Shown here one piece after another: positions 1-11,347 of a DNA stretch of 64,000 nt. The first letter of the stretch is position 1. Each line of letters opens with the position of its first letter. The notes beneath the pieces were generated by a model. The model made no database searches and was not told the origin of the DNA. It worked only from the letters and a program-made list of their open reading frames with translations. Location of the stretch: assembly GCA_030068145.1 (NCBI GenBank), contig JAPJBO010000447.1, positions 1 through 64,000 on the forward strand, read 5' to 3'. This stretch comes from Diplonema papillatum. Taxonomy: Eukaryota > Euglenozoa > Diplonemea > Diplonemida > Diplonemidae. A program made the translations under genes and the position numbers.

Positions 1-98
1 TGATACACTCGCGAAGGGTGGTGACACCACCCACCTGCTTTAGCGGTTCTGCTCACGAAAACACGTCTTTTACAAGTGGGATGGGGAAGGTATTCGGT
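1..98 (+). promoter_or_regulatory. 5' leader of lectin gene L1
   Basis: This stretch precedes the conserved ATG of L1 and matches the region just upstream of the other lectin copies. It contains a tight hairpin at 16-32, where an 8-bp stem (GGGTGGTG with CACCACCC) closes on one base. Compared with L2 and L4, a block of about 190 bases just before the ATG is absent here and in L3. The promoter itself probably lies left of the window. Confidence 0.5.
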
Positions 99-3000
99 AT
101 GAAACATGCAGCAGCGGTTTGCTTCCTCTTGCTGACGCCTGTCGTCCGCGCCCAATCATGCACAGATGATACAGTATGCAGCGGAGGAGACTGCGACGGC
201 GGGTTCTGCACAGTGCCAGACGTCCGGTGGAGCCACGGCTTTCGCGCCCTTGACTTCTTCGTTGTTAGGTCTCCCACGACAAACGTCGACAGCGCCGCCC
301 GAAGGTGTGGGTACATCGCACCGAACGGCAGGCTCGCACGCGTGTTGTACGAAGTCGAGGACATCCGCTTGATGACTTTATTCAATGCGCGGCACATTCT
401 CTTGGATGGTTCTGATGCTGCCGAAGAAGGAGTATGGAGGTGGAATGACGGCATCGTGTACTTCAGAAGGGACGGAAACGTCTGTGAACAAACATATTGC
501 GGTTGGGATCTGTCGCGTATTTCTGACCATAGTGGTGTGAGCGGTGAACATTACATGGCATATTTCAGTGGCGTGTGGAATGACGTCACCGATGGCACGT
601 TTCGGTATTTCTGCGAGGTGCCTTGCACGGCGGATTCAGAGTGTGAAGACCCGAACGCAAATGAAATAATGTACTGCTCTGTTCAAGGTCGTTGTGAATA
701 CTTTTTTGTCGATGCTGGACCAAACATCACATTCGCTGTCTCTCAGAATCCAGCCATCCGTGACGGAGCGGATAGTGGCTGCCAGGATTTGACTTACGGA
801 GGAAGGACGGGCCGTCTTGCACGCGTGGTGAACGTCGATGAGGAGTATCGGCTTGTTGCTCTGAAAGGGGGAGTCGACACAGCCGTTTGGATGGATGGAG
901 TTCGATCGGGATCTGGCACCCCGTGGACGTGGAGCTCTGGTGAACACTTTTCGGGGAGCTCCGGTTGTCTGCAGGAGTACTGCAATTGGATCGGGGGTGA
1001 CGCTCCGAGCGATGCAAGCCTTGGCGCCACGGCGGCTTACCTTGTCATGAACACCACCGGTGTTTGGTCACCCGCTGAAAGTGGGGGCGCGTTTACGTAC
1101 TTGTGCGAGTTCCCGTGTACGGGAACAAGTGACTGCGCAGCTGGGGAATGCGATGCTTTAACAGGTCGTTGCCGTGACCCAGAAATCAGGTGGAGCTACC
1201 ATCGCTCGATCAACTTTAGCTTCGTGGGTTCACCTCCTGTTCGATACGACGAAGCGAATTTAAGATGCGGGCACGTTGCAGAAAACGGGAGGTTGGCACG
1301 CGTTCTGTATGAGTCCGAGCATAATCGGCTTTTGGCTCTGGAGACAGACAAGCACATTCAGCTTGACGGCACGGACGAGACCGAAGAAGGCGTTTGGACT
1401 TGGTCAGATGGGACTATATTTTACAAGGTCGGCGTGGGTTGTTTGCAAGCTTTCTGCGCCTGGGACCCTTCCCCAAGCAATACGGGCGGTGTTGAGCACC
1501 ACCTGTCGATGTATTTCACATCGTGGAACGACATAGACGAATCGCGCGGAATCGCGCTGGAGTACTACTGTGAAGTACCGTGCACGGGGGAGTCGGCTTG
1601 CGAGGCGCCAGGAGCAGAAGAGATTGTTCACTGTTCGAGTCAGGGACGCTGCGAGTATTACGCAGTCGGCATCGACGCTTCGATTGTTTACGCTTTCTCA
1701 GAAAACCCAGCCATTCAAGCCGGTGCCTCAAGCGCCTGTTCTGAGGTGGTGTACGACGGTCGCAGTGGGCGTCTAGCTCGTGTGACGAGCAGTGCCGAGG
1801 CAGTTCGTGTTGCATCTTTGACTGGTGGAACTGCGACGTGGACGGATGGCACAGGATTGGCGGGAACGTGGACATGGTCGGATGGGAGCGTCTATTGGGA
1901 CGGCAGCTGCCAGCAACTGTTCTGCAACTGGGCCTCTGGTCAGCCGGACAGCAGTAGCCACGCCGGCTTGAACGGTGCCGGCGAGTGGGTAGGTGTGGAC
2001 AACCTCGTTGCTCAAAGATACCTGTGTGAGTTTCCCTGTGCGGGCGATCATGATTGTGGCGGCGGGCTCTGCACCGTATCAACTGGCCGCTGCACTGAGG
2101 CCAATATTACGTGGGACCGCGCGCGCTCGATTGACTTCTTTTTCGTTTCGTCGCCAACCGTCGCTCGGGCTGAAGGGCACCAGTGGTGTGCGCATGTCGC
2201 GCCGCACGCCCGGCTGGCGCGCATTGTATACGAATCGGAAAACACGCGCCTGTTGGCTTTGAATGAAAGCAAGATAATTCAGTGTGATGGCACCGACGAA
2301 GCTACGGCAGGTGAGTGGGTGTGGTCGGATGGAACTGTGTTTTATCAGGATGGTGTTGGATGCTTGCAGACATTCTGCGGCTGGCAACAGATTCCGGACA
2401 GCACGAACGGCGAGCACTTTTTGTCTTATAGCTTCGCCGTGTGGAACAGCTTCAATCCTGCGCTACAAGGTGCACAGCCGTATTATTGTGAAGTGCCTTG
2501 CACATCAGCTGCAGATTGTCAGACGGCTGGCGCAAATGAAATAGTGCAGTGCTCCGATCAAGGACGTTGCCATTACTACAACTTCAGTCCCGCAAGTGAT
2601 ATTTATTTTGCTGTGTCAGACTATCCGGCGTTTCCTGCAGAAGCCAAGTCAAAGTGCGAGTCCTTAACCTTGAACGGCCGAGCAGGCCGGCTGGCCCGCG
2701 TCGTGAGCGCAGAAGAGGCAGCTCGCCTAGTAGCTATGAGAAGCCTCAATTCTACATCGATAATGGATGGAAGCGTCTCGGGTGGCACTTGGTCTTGGTC
2801 CGGCGGTACTCCGTTCTGGGACGTGGGTGCCTGCCAGCAGGCGTACTGTGATTGGGACGCTGGCGCCCCAAGTTCGAACACTTTCGTCGGATTGACCTCC
2901 ACAGGAGCTTGGGTAGATGTTGCTGGCGACTCACCCCACACCTTCCTGTGCGAGTTTCCATGCACAGCGAACACGGACTGTGCCGGCACCACGTGCGATT

Positions 3001-6000
3001 TGGCTACTGGGCGTTGCACAACGTCGATCTTCTGGAGCTACGACCGGAGCATTGATTATTTCTACGTTGAGTCGCCGACTGCCACCTGGCATGATGCCTA
3101 TGATATGTGCGGGTTTCTGATGCCTCGTGGGAGGCTTGCTCGCGTTGTACGCCGCAGTGAGAGCGAGCGGATTTTTGTGTTGCAGAAAGGTCCGTATATA
3201 TATTTGGACGGCGTCTCGGCTTCACCAGGTATCTGGACCTGGTCTGACAATACGGTTATCTGGAACCATGGGTGCTTGCAGGCGTACTGCGGAAACTTCG
3301 CTCCCGCGGATGACACCGACCACTTATCCTACTACTACGGTGTGTGGTGGGGTATCAAAGCAGCAACACAAGGGCCAGGAAGGTACTATTGTGAGGTGCC
3401 CTGCATAGCAGCATCCGATTGCGAGAACCCAGGCGTTGACGAGATTGTTAGCTGCTCGAACTACGGCCGCTGCGAGTATTTCAAAATGGATGTCGGTGAA
3501 GACATCACCTTCGCTGTTTCGGTAGTCGGCGATGAACTCCCGGCCATTAGCGCGCGCCTTTGCTCTGATCTGATGTACAACGGCAGAGCTGGTCGTCTCG
3601 CTCGGCCCATGAGCGCCGATGAAAACGATCGTTTGCAAGGATCGGCAATCCATGCATATACACTGATAGACGGCGTGGGTGCAGGAGACAGCGTGCAATA
3701 CCGTGACGGTACTGTTATTCACAAGGCTGGCTGCCAAGTGTCGTACTGCAATTTCAGGAACAGCGTTGGTAACAGCGGGGTCCTCGTTCTGAAACTTACG
3801 GATGGAATGTGGAGGGAGTACAGTGTCACTACCGAGGCAGGATTTTTCTGCGAGTTTCCGTGCATGAAAGACTCTGATTGTGCGTCGGGCGTCTGCTTTG
3901 TCGCCACTGGGCGATGTTCGTATTCGACAAATGCGCCGCCAACAAGTGTTCCCTCGCTTGCGCCTTCTACACTAGCACCCACTGTGGCACCTCCTACAAC
4001 GGTACCTCGGACAAAAGCACCTCTCACAACAGCACCATCAACCCTAGCACCACATACTATGTCACCTCCAACAACAGCACCGTTGACGATAGCACCTCCA
4101 ACACTAGCACCACAAACTACGTCACCTTCAACAACAGCACCACCCACGATAGCACCTCTAACACCAGCACCACAGACATCAGCACCATTGACGGTAGCAC
4201 CTCCAACACGAGCACCACATACTACGTCACCTCCAACAACAGCACCGTTGACGATAGCACCTCCAACTCCAGCACCACAAACTACATCACCTCCAACAAC
4301 AGCACCACAAACTACATCACCTCCAACAACAGCACCACCCACAATAGCACCTCTAACACCAGCACCACAGACAACAGCACCATTGACGATAACACCTCCA
4401 ACACTAGCACCACATACTACGTCACCTCCAACAACAGCACCTTTGACGATAGCACCTCCAACTCCGGCACCACAAACTACATCACCTCCAACAACAGCAC
4501 CACCCACAATAGCACCTCGAACACCAGCACCACAGACAACAGCACCATTGACGATAACACCTCCAACACTAGCACCACATACTACGTCACCTCCAACAAC
4601 AGCACCACAGACAATGGCACCTCTAACACCGGCACCACAGACGACAGCACCTTTGACGATAGCGCCTCCAACTCCAGCACCAAAAACTACGTCGCCTCCA
4701 ACAACAGCACCACCGACAATAGCACCTCTAACACCTGCACCACAGACAACAGCACCATTGACGATAGCACCTCCAACACTAGCACCACATACTACGTCAC
4801 CTCCAACAATAGCACCTCTAACACTAGCACCGCAAATTACGTCATCTCCAACATCAGCACCACAGACAGCATCACCGATGACAATGTCGCCTCGGACAAG
4901 AGCACCACCGACGATACCACCTTCAACATTAGCGCAGACAGCATCACCTTCAACATCAGCACCACCAGCAAGAGTGCCTCTAACATCTGTACCAACGACA
5001 GGAGCACCTCCAACGTTAGGACCGCAGATATCATCATCACCAACATCAGCACCACCGACGATAGCACCTCCGACATCAGCACCATCCACAACATCACCTC
5101 CAACAATAGCACCGGCAAGCATACCTTCAACGTTTGCACCATCAGCTGTACCTCCAACATCAGCAGCTCCAGCAATAGCACCTCCAACAACAGCACCACG
5201 GACAATAGCACCTCCAACGTCAGCACCACAGACAATAACACCTACATCAGCACTACCCACGATGCCACCTCCGACATCAGCACCACCCACAACAGCACCA
5301 CCAGCAGTACCTGCAACGTCAACAGCACCGACGATAGCGCCTCCAACATCAGCACCACAGACAACATCACCTTCTACATCAGCACCCACAACAACACCTC
5401 CAACAGTAGCGCCGGCAGTACTACCGTCAACCTTTGCACCAGCCGTACCGGCACCGTCAACAACACCAATAATATCACCTCCTACATCAACACCAACAGT
5501 AGCGCCTCCAACATCAGCACCACAGACAACATCACCTCCTACGTCAGCACCACCAACAATACCACCTCCGACATCAGCACCACCCACAACAGTACCGCCG
5601 ACCGTAGCACCGGCAATAAAACCGTTTACATTTGCACCATCAGCATTACCTGCAACGTCTGGAGCACCTGTAATCCCAACACTCACACCACCAGTACCGG
5701 CATCGTCAACAACACCAACATCATCACCTCCTACATCAGCACTACCTACAGTAGCGCCCCCAACATCAGCACCACAGACAACATCACCTTCTACATCAGC
5801 ACCGCCTACAATCGCGCCTCCTACATCAGCACCACAGACAGCATCACCTCCTACGTCAGCACCACCAGCAATACCACCTCCAACAACAGCACCACCCACA
5901 ACAGTACCGCCCACCGTAGCACCGGCAATAATACCGTTTACATTTGTACCACCAGCATTACCTGCAACGTCTGAAGCACCTGTAATCCCAACATTCGCAC

Positions 6001-8090
6001 CACCAGTACCGGCATCGTCAACAACACCAACAATATCACCTCCGACATCAGTACTACCAACAGTGGTGCCCCAAACATCAGCACCACAGACAACATCACC
6101 TTCTACATCAGCACCGCCTACAATCGCGCCTCCAACATCAGCACCACAGACAGCATCACCTCCTACGTCAGCACCACCAGCAACACCACCTCCAACAACA
6201 GCACCACCCACAACAGTACCGCCCACCGTAGCACCGGTAATACCGTTTACATTTGTACCACCAGCAATACCTGCAACGTCTGAAGCACCTGTAATCCCAA
6301 CATTTGCACCGCCGCCAGAATTAACCTGGGCACCGCCCGCGATCGCACCATCGGCTGGTCCACCGGATCGAACAAAAGCGTATCAACCATTTCAATCATT
6401 CCAACCACAAACTTCCACCCCGTCGCCCTTGTCAACGCAAACGCATGTGCACACACCCTTTCCATCAACATTCCTGCCGACAGAAAATGAAACGCTCTCA
6501 CCGCTGGTACTTGACGCGGCAAGCCACGTAGACAAATCACCTCTTCTTGCATCCGGAGCGGGAAAGAGCGCACTGGGTGTGACTTTGATGTCAGCCGGAG
6601 GTGCCTCCATGGCAGCAGGACGCTTTGTTGTCCTCTCAGGCAGGTGTTTTTACGATGTGAATGATCTTATGCCCATTCTATCACCGACTGGGCTGATGCT
6701 TCCTGGCTCCAATGGCAGACTTTCCGGGTGTATTGTGGGCAGCGTCGGTGTTTTACTTGTAGCCATCTTACTCCATGTAGTAGTTACGCAGAAGTGTGTC
6801 AGAACAGCAATGCGGCCTTTGCTCAAGGTCGTCATAAATACAAGCATGGCTGACAGCCTGGCAAGAGAGGCCATTAGCCTTTCCGCTTGGTCGATTCTGG
6901 TCTTCATAAAGCTTTATCAAAGCTTCAGCATGTGTGGAATGAAGTTGTTGTTGCTCGCGGATGGTATAGAAGAAGCTCTTCTGGGGTTCGTCTCGGTCTT
7001 GAGTGTGTTGGTAGTACCCATTATCGGGTTACGAATTATTCAGTCCATCGTTCCACAAGGCAAGGCCATCTACGTCATTGACCCTGTAGCCAGCCGTTGG
7101 GACTGGATGCTTGGGAAGGGAGAGTGGATCTTTACCAATGAACAGAGATGCGTCGAACGCCATAGCAGCCTCTTCCGAGCGTTCGTTCCAGAGGCGGTGT
7201 TCTTCTTGTTCATATTTGAATGCTTCCTGGTTGTATGCTTCGCTGTCATCACCAGTGTAGAAGCCGTTACTTGGGTCCAGTGCGGATACAAGAAAATGGC
7301 ACTCTTGACGGCCCAGCTTTTGCACTTGTCGCAAGTGGTGGTGCGAAAGCCGCATAGGCAGCCATTTGTGGAGGTAGTGGAGCTCATTGTCGCAGTCTTC
7401 GTGTGCATCGGGCTCAGCCTGGCTGCAGGATCATGTTTTGCTGAGGATCCGCTTACTCACTGGGGAAGTGCCGCAAGCAATTACATCATGTTGTTTGCAG
7501 CAGTCGCCCTCCTGTTCAGAGTCATTGTCAGTGGAATTGGAACTGCGTTCGTAGTTTTCACCGGTCGGCGGTCCAGATTAGCTTGTTCTCTCAAACGAAG
7601 CTGCAACTTGGAGTCGGCCATCTCAACCTCACTTGATGCGCAGGAAGATGCCTCAGGCAAAGAACCGAACTTGGCTTCTCTTCTCGTGTTTCCGGACAAC
7701 GTCTCGTCTTCGTCTTCTCTGATGAAAACTTGCGACTCAACAGCCTCCGTTATCAAGCTTGGGGCACTGGGCCAGGAGCCCAGCACAGGGAGTAATCTGG
7801 GCTCAAGCGTTTCAAGCTTCCAGGCTTCTTGTCAAGTCAAGAGGTTGACGAGCATCTTACCGTCAGCTCCCCAGACTGCAGGACGGCAGAAGCGGCACCG
7901 GACAAAGCGCAATAACAAATGTACACCAAGCACTTCAAGCGCTTCACACTTCTTGGTTCCCCAGCAGCAAGAAGGGCACCCGAACACGTGCAGCTCGGCG
8001 ACCGCGGCTCTGAGTACCGAAAGACAGGATCAGCTGTCATTGGCACCGCGTGACAGACCCAGTACCAGATCCTCAAGCACCCACTCGTAG
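99..8090 (+). CDS. L1: eight-CTLD lectin, Thr/Pro stalk, polytopic membrane protein
   Basis: Predicted 2,663-residue cell-surface protein. The start is the ATG at 99, because the same Met is kept in all four copies and begins a clean signal peptide (MKHAAAVCFLLLTPVVRA). An in-frame ATG at 81 is not in frame in the other copies. Residues about 40-1277 hold four A+B pairs of C-type-lectin-like domains of about 150 residues each. Recurring marks are GRLARV, a W-x-DG or LDG core, W-x-W-S-x-G, a C-x4-C-x-W segment and a closing C-E-x-P-C. Residues about 1277-2075 are a mucin-like Thr/Pro/Ser/Ala stalk. About seven hydrophobic segments follow (roughly 2207-2487), then a Ser-rich cytoplasmic tail of about 175 residues. 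Glycan binding or adhesion is inferred from the CTLD family, and I do not recognise the membrane domain. No introns are needed. The other copies have one A+B pair, so L1 was internally expanded. Confidence 0.85.
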   Translation: MKHAAAVCFLLLTPVVRAQSCTDDTVCSGGDCDGGFCTVPDVRWSHGFRALDFFVVRSPTTNVDSAARRCGYIAPNGRLARVLYEVEDIRLMTLFNARHILLDGSDAAEEGVWRWNDGIVYFRRDGNVCEQTYCGWDLSRISDHSGVSGEHYMAYFSGVWNDVTDGTFRYFCEVPCTADSECEDPNANEIMYCSVQGRCEYFFVDAGPNITFAVSQNPAIRDGADSGCQDLTYGGRTGRLARVVNVDEEYRLVALKGGVDTAVWMDGVRSGSGTPWTWSSGEHFSGSSGCLQEYCNWIGGDAPSDASLGATAAYLVMNTTGVWSPAESGGAFTYLCEFPCTGTSDCAAGECDALTGRCRDPEIRWSYHRSINFSFVGSPPVRYDEANLRCGHVAENGRLARVLYESEHNRLLALETDKHIQLDGTDETEEGVWTWSDGTIFYKVGVGCLQAFCAWDPSPSNTGGVEHHLSMYFTSWNDIDESRGIALEYYCEVPCTGESACEAPGAEEIVHCSSQGRCEYYAVGIDASIVYAFSENPAIQAGASSACSEVVYDGRSGRLARVTSSAEAVRVASLTGGTATWTDGTGLAGTWTWSDGSVYWDGSCQQLFCNWASGQPDSSSHAGLNGAGEWVGVDNLVAQRYLCEFPCAGDHDCGGGLCTVSTGRCTEANITWDRARSIDFFFVSSPTVARAEGHQWCAHVAPHARLARIVYESENTRLLALNESKIIQCDGTDEATAGEWVWSDGTVFYQDGVGCLQTFCGWQQIPDSTNGEHFLSYSFAVWNSFNPALQGAQPYYCEVPCTSAADCQTAGANEIVQCSDQGRCHYYNFSPASDIYFAVSDYPAFPAEAKSKCESLTLNGRAGRLARVVSAEEAARLVAMRSLNSTSIMDGSVSGGTWSWSGGTPFWDVGACQQAYCDWDAGAPSSNTFVGLTSTGAWVDVAGDSPHTFLCEFPCTANTDCAGTTCDLATGRCTTSIFWSYDRSIDYFYVESPTATWHDAYDMCGFLMPRGRLARVVRRSESERIFVLQKGPYIYLDGVSASPGIWTWSDNTVIWNHGCLQAYCGNFAPADDTDHLSYYYGVWWGIKAATQGPGRYYCEVPCIAASDCENPGVDEIVSCSNYGRCEYFKMDVGEDITFAVSVVGDELPAISARLCSDLMYNGRAGRLARPMSADENDRLQGSAIHAYTLIDGVGAGDSVQYRDGTVIHKAGCQVSYCNFRNSVGNSGVLVLKLTDGMWREYSVTTEAGFFCEFPCMKDSDCASGVCFVATGRCSYSTNAPPTSVPSLAPSTLAPTVAPPTTVPRTKAPLTTAPSTLAPHTMSPPTTAPLTIAPPTLAPQTTSPSTTAPPTIAPLTPAPQTSAPLTVAPPTRAPHTTSPPTTAPLTIAPPTPAPQTTSPPTTAPQTTSPPTTAPPTIAPLTPAPQTTAPLTITPPTLAPHTTSPPTTAPLTIAPPTPAPQTTSPPTTAPPTIAPRTPAPQTTAPLTITPPTLAPHTTSPPTTAPQTMAPLTPAPQTTAPLTIAPPTPAPKTTSPPTTAPPTIAPLTPAPQTTAPLTIAPPTLAPHTTSPPTIAPLTLAPQITSSPTSAPQTASPMTMSPRTRAPPTIPPSTLAQTASPSTSAPPARVPLTSVPTTGAPPTLGPQISSSPTSAPPTIAPPTSAPSTTSPPTIAPASIPSTFAPSAVPPTSAAPAIAPPTTAPRTIAPPTSAPQTITPTSALPTMPPPTSAPPTTAPPAVPATSTAPTIAPPTSAPQTTSPSTSAPTTTPPTVAPAVLPSTFAPAVPAPSTTPIISPPTSTPTVAPPTSAPQTTSPPTSAPPTIPPPTSAPPTTVPPTVAPAIKPFTFAPSALPATSGAPVIPTLTPPVPASSTTPTSSPPTSALPTVAPPTSAPQTTSPSTSAPPTIAPPTSAPQTASPPTSAPPAIPPPTTAPPTTVPPTVAPAIIPFTFVPPALPATSEAPVIPTFAPPVPASSTTPTISPPTSVLPTVVPQTSAPQTTSPSTSAPPTIAPPTSAPQTASPPTSAPPATPPPTTAPPTTVPPTVAPVIPFTFVPPAIPATSEAPVIPTFAPPPELTWAPPAIAPSAGPPDRTKAYQPFQSFQPQTSTPSPLSTQTHVHTPFPSTFLPTENETLSPLVLDAASHVDKSPLLASGAGKSALGVTLMSAGGASMAAGRFVVLSGRCFYDVNDLMPILSPTGLMLPGSNGRLSGCIVGSVGVLLVAILLHVVVTQKCVRTAMRPLLKVVINTSMADSLAREAISLSAWSILVFIKLYQSFSMCGMKLLLLADGIEEALLGFVSVLSVLVVPIIGLRIIQSIVPQGKAIYVIDPVASRWDWMLGKGEWIFTNEQRCVERHSSLFRAFVPEAVFFLFIFECFLVVCFAVITSVEAVTWVQCGYKKMALLTAQLLHLSQVVVRKPHRQPFVEVVELIVAVFVCIGLSLAAGSCFAEDPLTHWGSAASNYIMLFAAVALLFRVIVSGIGTAFVVFTGRRSRLACSLKRSCNLESAISTSLDAQEDASGKEPNLASLLVFPDNVSSSSSLMKTCDSTASVIKLGALGQEPSTGSNLGSSVSSFQASCQVKRLTSILPSAPQTAGRQKRHRTKRNNKCTPSTSSASHFLVPQQQEGHPNTCSSATAALSTERQDQLSLAPRDRPSTRSSSTHS
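3930..6320 (+). repeat. Stalk-coding minisatellite of L1
   Basis: This is a degenerate 15/30-bp tandem repeat encoding T-x-A-P-P-T-type units, the expected O-glycosylated stalk. It lacks stops in several frames and on the minus strand, which creates long spurious reading frames. Equivalent arrays are about 590 bp in L2 (15100-15690), about 140 bp in L3 (27499-27640) and about 290 bp in L4 before the retroelement. Stalk length therefore varies strongly among otherwise similar genes. Confidence 0.9.
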
Positions 8091-9150
8091 TTTCCGTCAT
8101 GCTCGTGTTGCCTGCTGGCTAGTTTGATCTCGCACGCGGCGAAGCGAGTTCTGCATGGAAGAGAGGTTTGCGCCAAACATGCTCTGACCTTGTGGTGGCA
8201 CCAGTGTCTTGTGGGGAGAAAACAAAGAGACGGCAAACGACGGTGCCACGGCATGATTTGGCAGCCGCTGCTAAACGAAAGTGCTCAAGCCGAAAACTGT
8301 TTTGTACGCGAGTTTGTGCTGGGTCCAAACAACCAACAAGAGCCTCGAAAGGTTCTACTATCGACGAGATACCTTTTGGGGTCTTCGTTGATGCCTGGAA
8401 CTCGTGTCGATGAATTGACAGAACTTCACGTGCTGCGGTTGGTAGCCTTCCGCGTGTTCTGCTTCTTCTGCTGGCTTATGCTCAAAAAGAAAGAAAGGAA
8501 CGCTAACCCAAACAACTTCCGTCGGTAGAGAAAACTTGCCTAAAGAAATCAACTGCCTTCGGGTAGGGTTATTCTAATCCCCGAAGTTCAGGAAATCCCG
8601 GTTAAAAAGTCAACATGGCCAGAAGAATTTTTCCCCCGCTGCGCGTGGAAAAAAAAGGTGTGAGTGACAGTGCGCTTGAAACTCCGGTACTCCGGCAGTC
8701 TCACAAAAATGTTACAACTAATATCGTTCCGCATAGTTGCGCATAGTTGTTTGGGCTGTTGTCGATTCATCGTGGGAATGCTAAGCGCGTAACGAACCAC
8801 TCTCTAGGAAGGTGTTGGGCACCGGATTCAAAGGAATCAGACAACAAAAGTTGCGCATAGTTGTTTGGGCTTTTCTGCATAGTTGCGCATAGTTGCGCAT
8901 AGTTGTTTGGGCTGTTCCGCATAGTTGCGCATAGTTGTTTGGGCTGTTTGCGCATTATATATAGGGGGGTTTGCGTGAAAAATTGCGAGATTGAAAACTG
9001 GGGAGGTTTGGTCGATGTGCACTACCCCTCGGACTGAGTTGGGCAGGGTTGTTGGGAGCCTTGATGGGAATCATCTCCCCTGATATACAGCCGCGCCGTT
9101 GAAAAAGGATGAGAGGAGCAGCGCGCACCCAACTGGAACTGTGCGCACTG
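8091..9150 (+). other. Duplicated 3' flank of L1
   Basis: This contains the 3' untranslated region and downstream DNA. It is nearly identical to 29278-30327 after L3, and its first part also matches 25294-25767 after the orphan 3' fragment. A 134-codon open frame (8124-8528) recurs unchanged in all three copies, but this reflects recent duplication and is not evidence of a gene. Confidence 0.7.
8731..8955. repeat. GCGCATAGTTG minisatellite
   Basis: Imperfect direct repeats built on GCGCATAGTTG followed by TTTGGGCTGTT. The duplicate after L3 (about 29915-30125) has fewer units, so copy number changed after the segmental duplication. Confidence 0.85.
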
Positions 9151-10118
9151 TCCAGCCCCTTTACCCTGAGACTTTTGTTGAGCTAGTTGACAGCTGCCGA
9201 GGGAAAGCGTCTGCAAAAAATGAGAAGAAACGGAGGCAAGAGACGCACTGTGAGTGGTGTCGTGCCAAATTCACAACAGTGAAACACACTCTACAATGGC
9301 GACGTGAGCGGGGAGCGGGGAACCCTGGGCAGAAGCGGCCACCTGACTGTTGCGAGAATACTTCCAGTCGGTCCGAGCATGCCTGCCACTTCCCGACACG
9401 CTTCGGCACGGAGGCTTTGCCCAAGCAGGGATCTTGACATTGTTGTTGCCGCAGTAAGGAGTTCCACACAGCCCATCAAGCACTCGGGCTCGACCATAAT
9501 AGTCAGAATTTTGTGAGGTTTCGTAAACATGAAAAAGCGGACGAGGCAGCAGGATGAGTGCTGAACGGACGAAGCGTCTTTGATGTGGATCGGTCTACCA
9601 TGATGCAGGCCTCCAATATGTATGCGCCCAAGATGCCGCCGGCCTAGTGCAGATGGAAGAGATCGGCAGGTTTGCACGAGGGACCCTTGAGCATCAGAGG
9701 AACCGCAGACTCCGAGAGCGACTAAACGCGCCACAGAGCAGCATCAACGGCAAGACGCTGCACCAACTCCGGAGGTCCAGCGGAGCAGTGCGCTCTACGC
9801 GTGCCAGCTGCCCGGGAGAGAAGTGCACTGAATGGGCAACATGGGCCCTACAAGCATAGGAAGAAGGTGAGAACGCAAGCACGGCAGCGGCAGCAACACC
9901 CCAAGAATCAACGACAATAGAGTGACGCAGTAGGCACACCGCGTTCGTTCCCAACACCCCGACCCGATCAAGCAACCGCCAAACCCCAAGAAGTACTAAT
10001 CTCACGGCAACAGCCCAAACAACTTCCCCTAGCACCCTCGTGTGACAAGAATCCTAGTCCTCGAAACCCCCCGTGGATCTTCCATACCATAAGCAGAAGA
10101 AAGTCGGACCGAAAATAT

Positions 10119-10181
10119 TTGGACCGGACAAAAGTTGGACCGCGGACGACCAAAACAATTGGACCATTTTGTCCGGTCCAA
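10119..10181. repeat. Hairpin repeat, copy 1 (GGACCGGACAAAA)
   Basis: Two arms beginning TTGGACCGGACAAAA face each other across a short spacer. A second copy lies at 10703-10772. The pair brackets about 520 bp and could be ends of a small element or two solitary foldback repeats. Confidence 0.6.
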
Positions 10182-10702
10182 CATATTTCCGCCCGTAGGC
10201 ACGTATCCACTTAGGCGGGGTTGGGTCGATGGGCATGAGGTAAAAAAATGTCACTTGACAAATGGGTAGTCAGGCGCGAGAGATGCGTTGGGTTTCTTCT
10301 TGAGCGTACCAAGATCGTCGTTTATTGGCGGCTCATACTTTTTCCTTCACGGTCAGCCAACCTCGAGCCACCTCGTTTGCACTCTGCATTTTTGCGTTTG
10401 CACTCCACCAAAGCAATGGGACAGACGGTGGACGCATCTTGGTCCACCCTCGGGCACTGACCAACCGCAACCGGTCGCGATCAAACATCCTTCCATGCAA
10501 GGAATGTGATTCCACCACAGGGCCACGGCGACCAATGGCTGGACCATGGCCAGGGTGCTTCGCAAGTTGCTGGAGGGAACTCAGCGGGTTACGCAGCGCC
10601 GCGCAGTGTTCGGGAACTCCTGGCGGCGGACCCATGCGCGACTACGGAGTGGAGCGAGTGCCAGCCGCAAAACTGCACGAAGTACACAGAACCCCCGAAA
10701 AA

Positions 10703-10772
10703 AGTTGGCCGGACAAAAGTTGGACCACCAGAGCCCAAAATAGGTGAGTTGGACCTTTTTGTCCGGTCCAAC
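10703..10772. repeat. Hairpin repeat, copy 2 (GGCCGGACAAAA)
   Basis: This is a diverged copy of the hairpin at 10119-10181. It has the same arm sequence and a similar right flank (TTATTTCCG against ATATTTCCG). Confidence 0.6.
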
Positions 10773-10919
10773 TTATTTCCGTTTACGGTATTTGCCTTTC
10801 AGAGTTGACCGCACTGTTGCCCACGACTCAGTCCAAAAAATGGATGCCAAGCCTGTCCGGCATAAGACGCACGCAGGCAGAGATATTCGTAACCTCCTGG
10901 GCCAAACGCAAGATACCAG

Positions 10920-10954
10920 AGATGGGCGCCATTGCCGTGCAATGGCGCCCATCT
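10920..10954. other. Perfect 15-bp hairpin
   Basis: AGATGGGCGCCATTG pairs exactly with CAATGGCGCCCATCT across the 5-base loop CCGTG. A weaker outer match (ATACCAGA with TCTGGTAC) extends the structure. There is no neighbouring gene for it to terminate. Confidence 0.7.
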
Positions 10955-11311
10955 ATTTCTGGTACCAGGACGTACCTGTGCACGACTCTGCTCTGAGAGG
11001 ACAAGGACGCAAGGACGCCTCCTCCCTCGCGCTCCGTCTCTTCCGATGTTATTGTCCCGTGTTCCCACCGCATCGAGCCACAGGGGGGTCGTGCTCGAGT
11101 GTGGGGGAAACCTGGATTGACGCGGTCTGCCTAAGCGCGGGGCTCTCAAGCACTGGGTTGACACTTTGCTCTGCTCTCCCAGCCCCATTTTGACGAGTTA
11201 GGTGAAAAAGAAGCCGGTTCTTCTGAATGTGTGCTTCACTTGCCACAGTTTCTTCTTGTTTCACCCCAAAGCACGTGCCAAAACACCTGAAATCACCTGT
11301 AAATTTTACTA

Positions 11312-11347
11312 GTGCACTTGTAAATTTTAAATTTTACAAGTGCACTT
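11312..11347. other. 36-bp near-perfect palindrome
   Basis: AGTGCACTTGTAAA on the left mirrors TTTACAAGTGCACT on the right around an AT-rich centre. It sits in a patch (11290-11420) of repeated CACTTGTAAA and ACTAGT words in both orientations. Confidence 0.75.

Noticed and set aside
3878-5974. 698-codon plus-strand frame of Ser/Thr/Asn repeats
   Set aside because: Another frame of the same stalk repeat, nested in L1, which has the signal peptide and domains.
3719-6226. 835-codon minus-strand frame of Gly/Val/Ala repeats
   Set aside because: It is the antisense of the L1 stalk repeat, which has no stops in several frames; there is no start context or domain.
8124-8528. 134-codon frame repeated unchanged in three copies
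   Set aside because: Identity comes from recent duplication of the 3' flank, and the DNA around it is equally identical. No domain or coding bias was seen.
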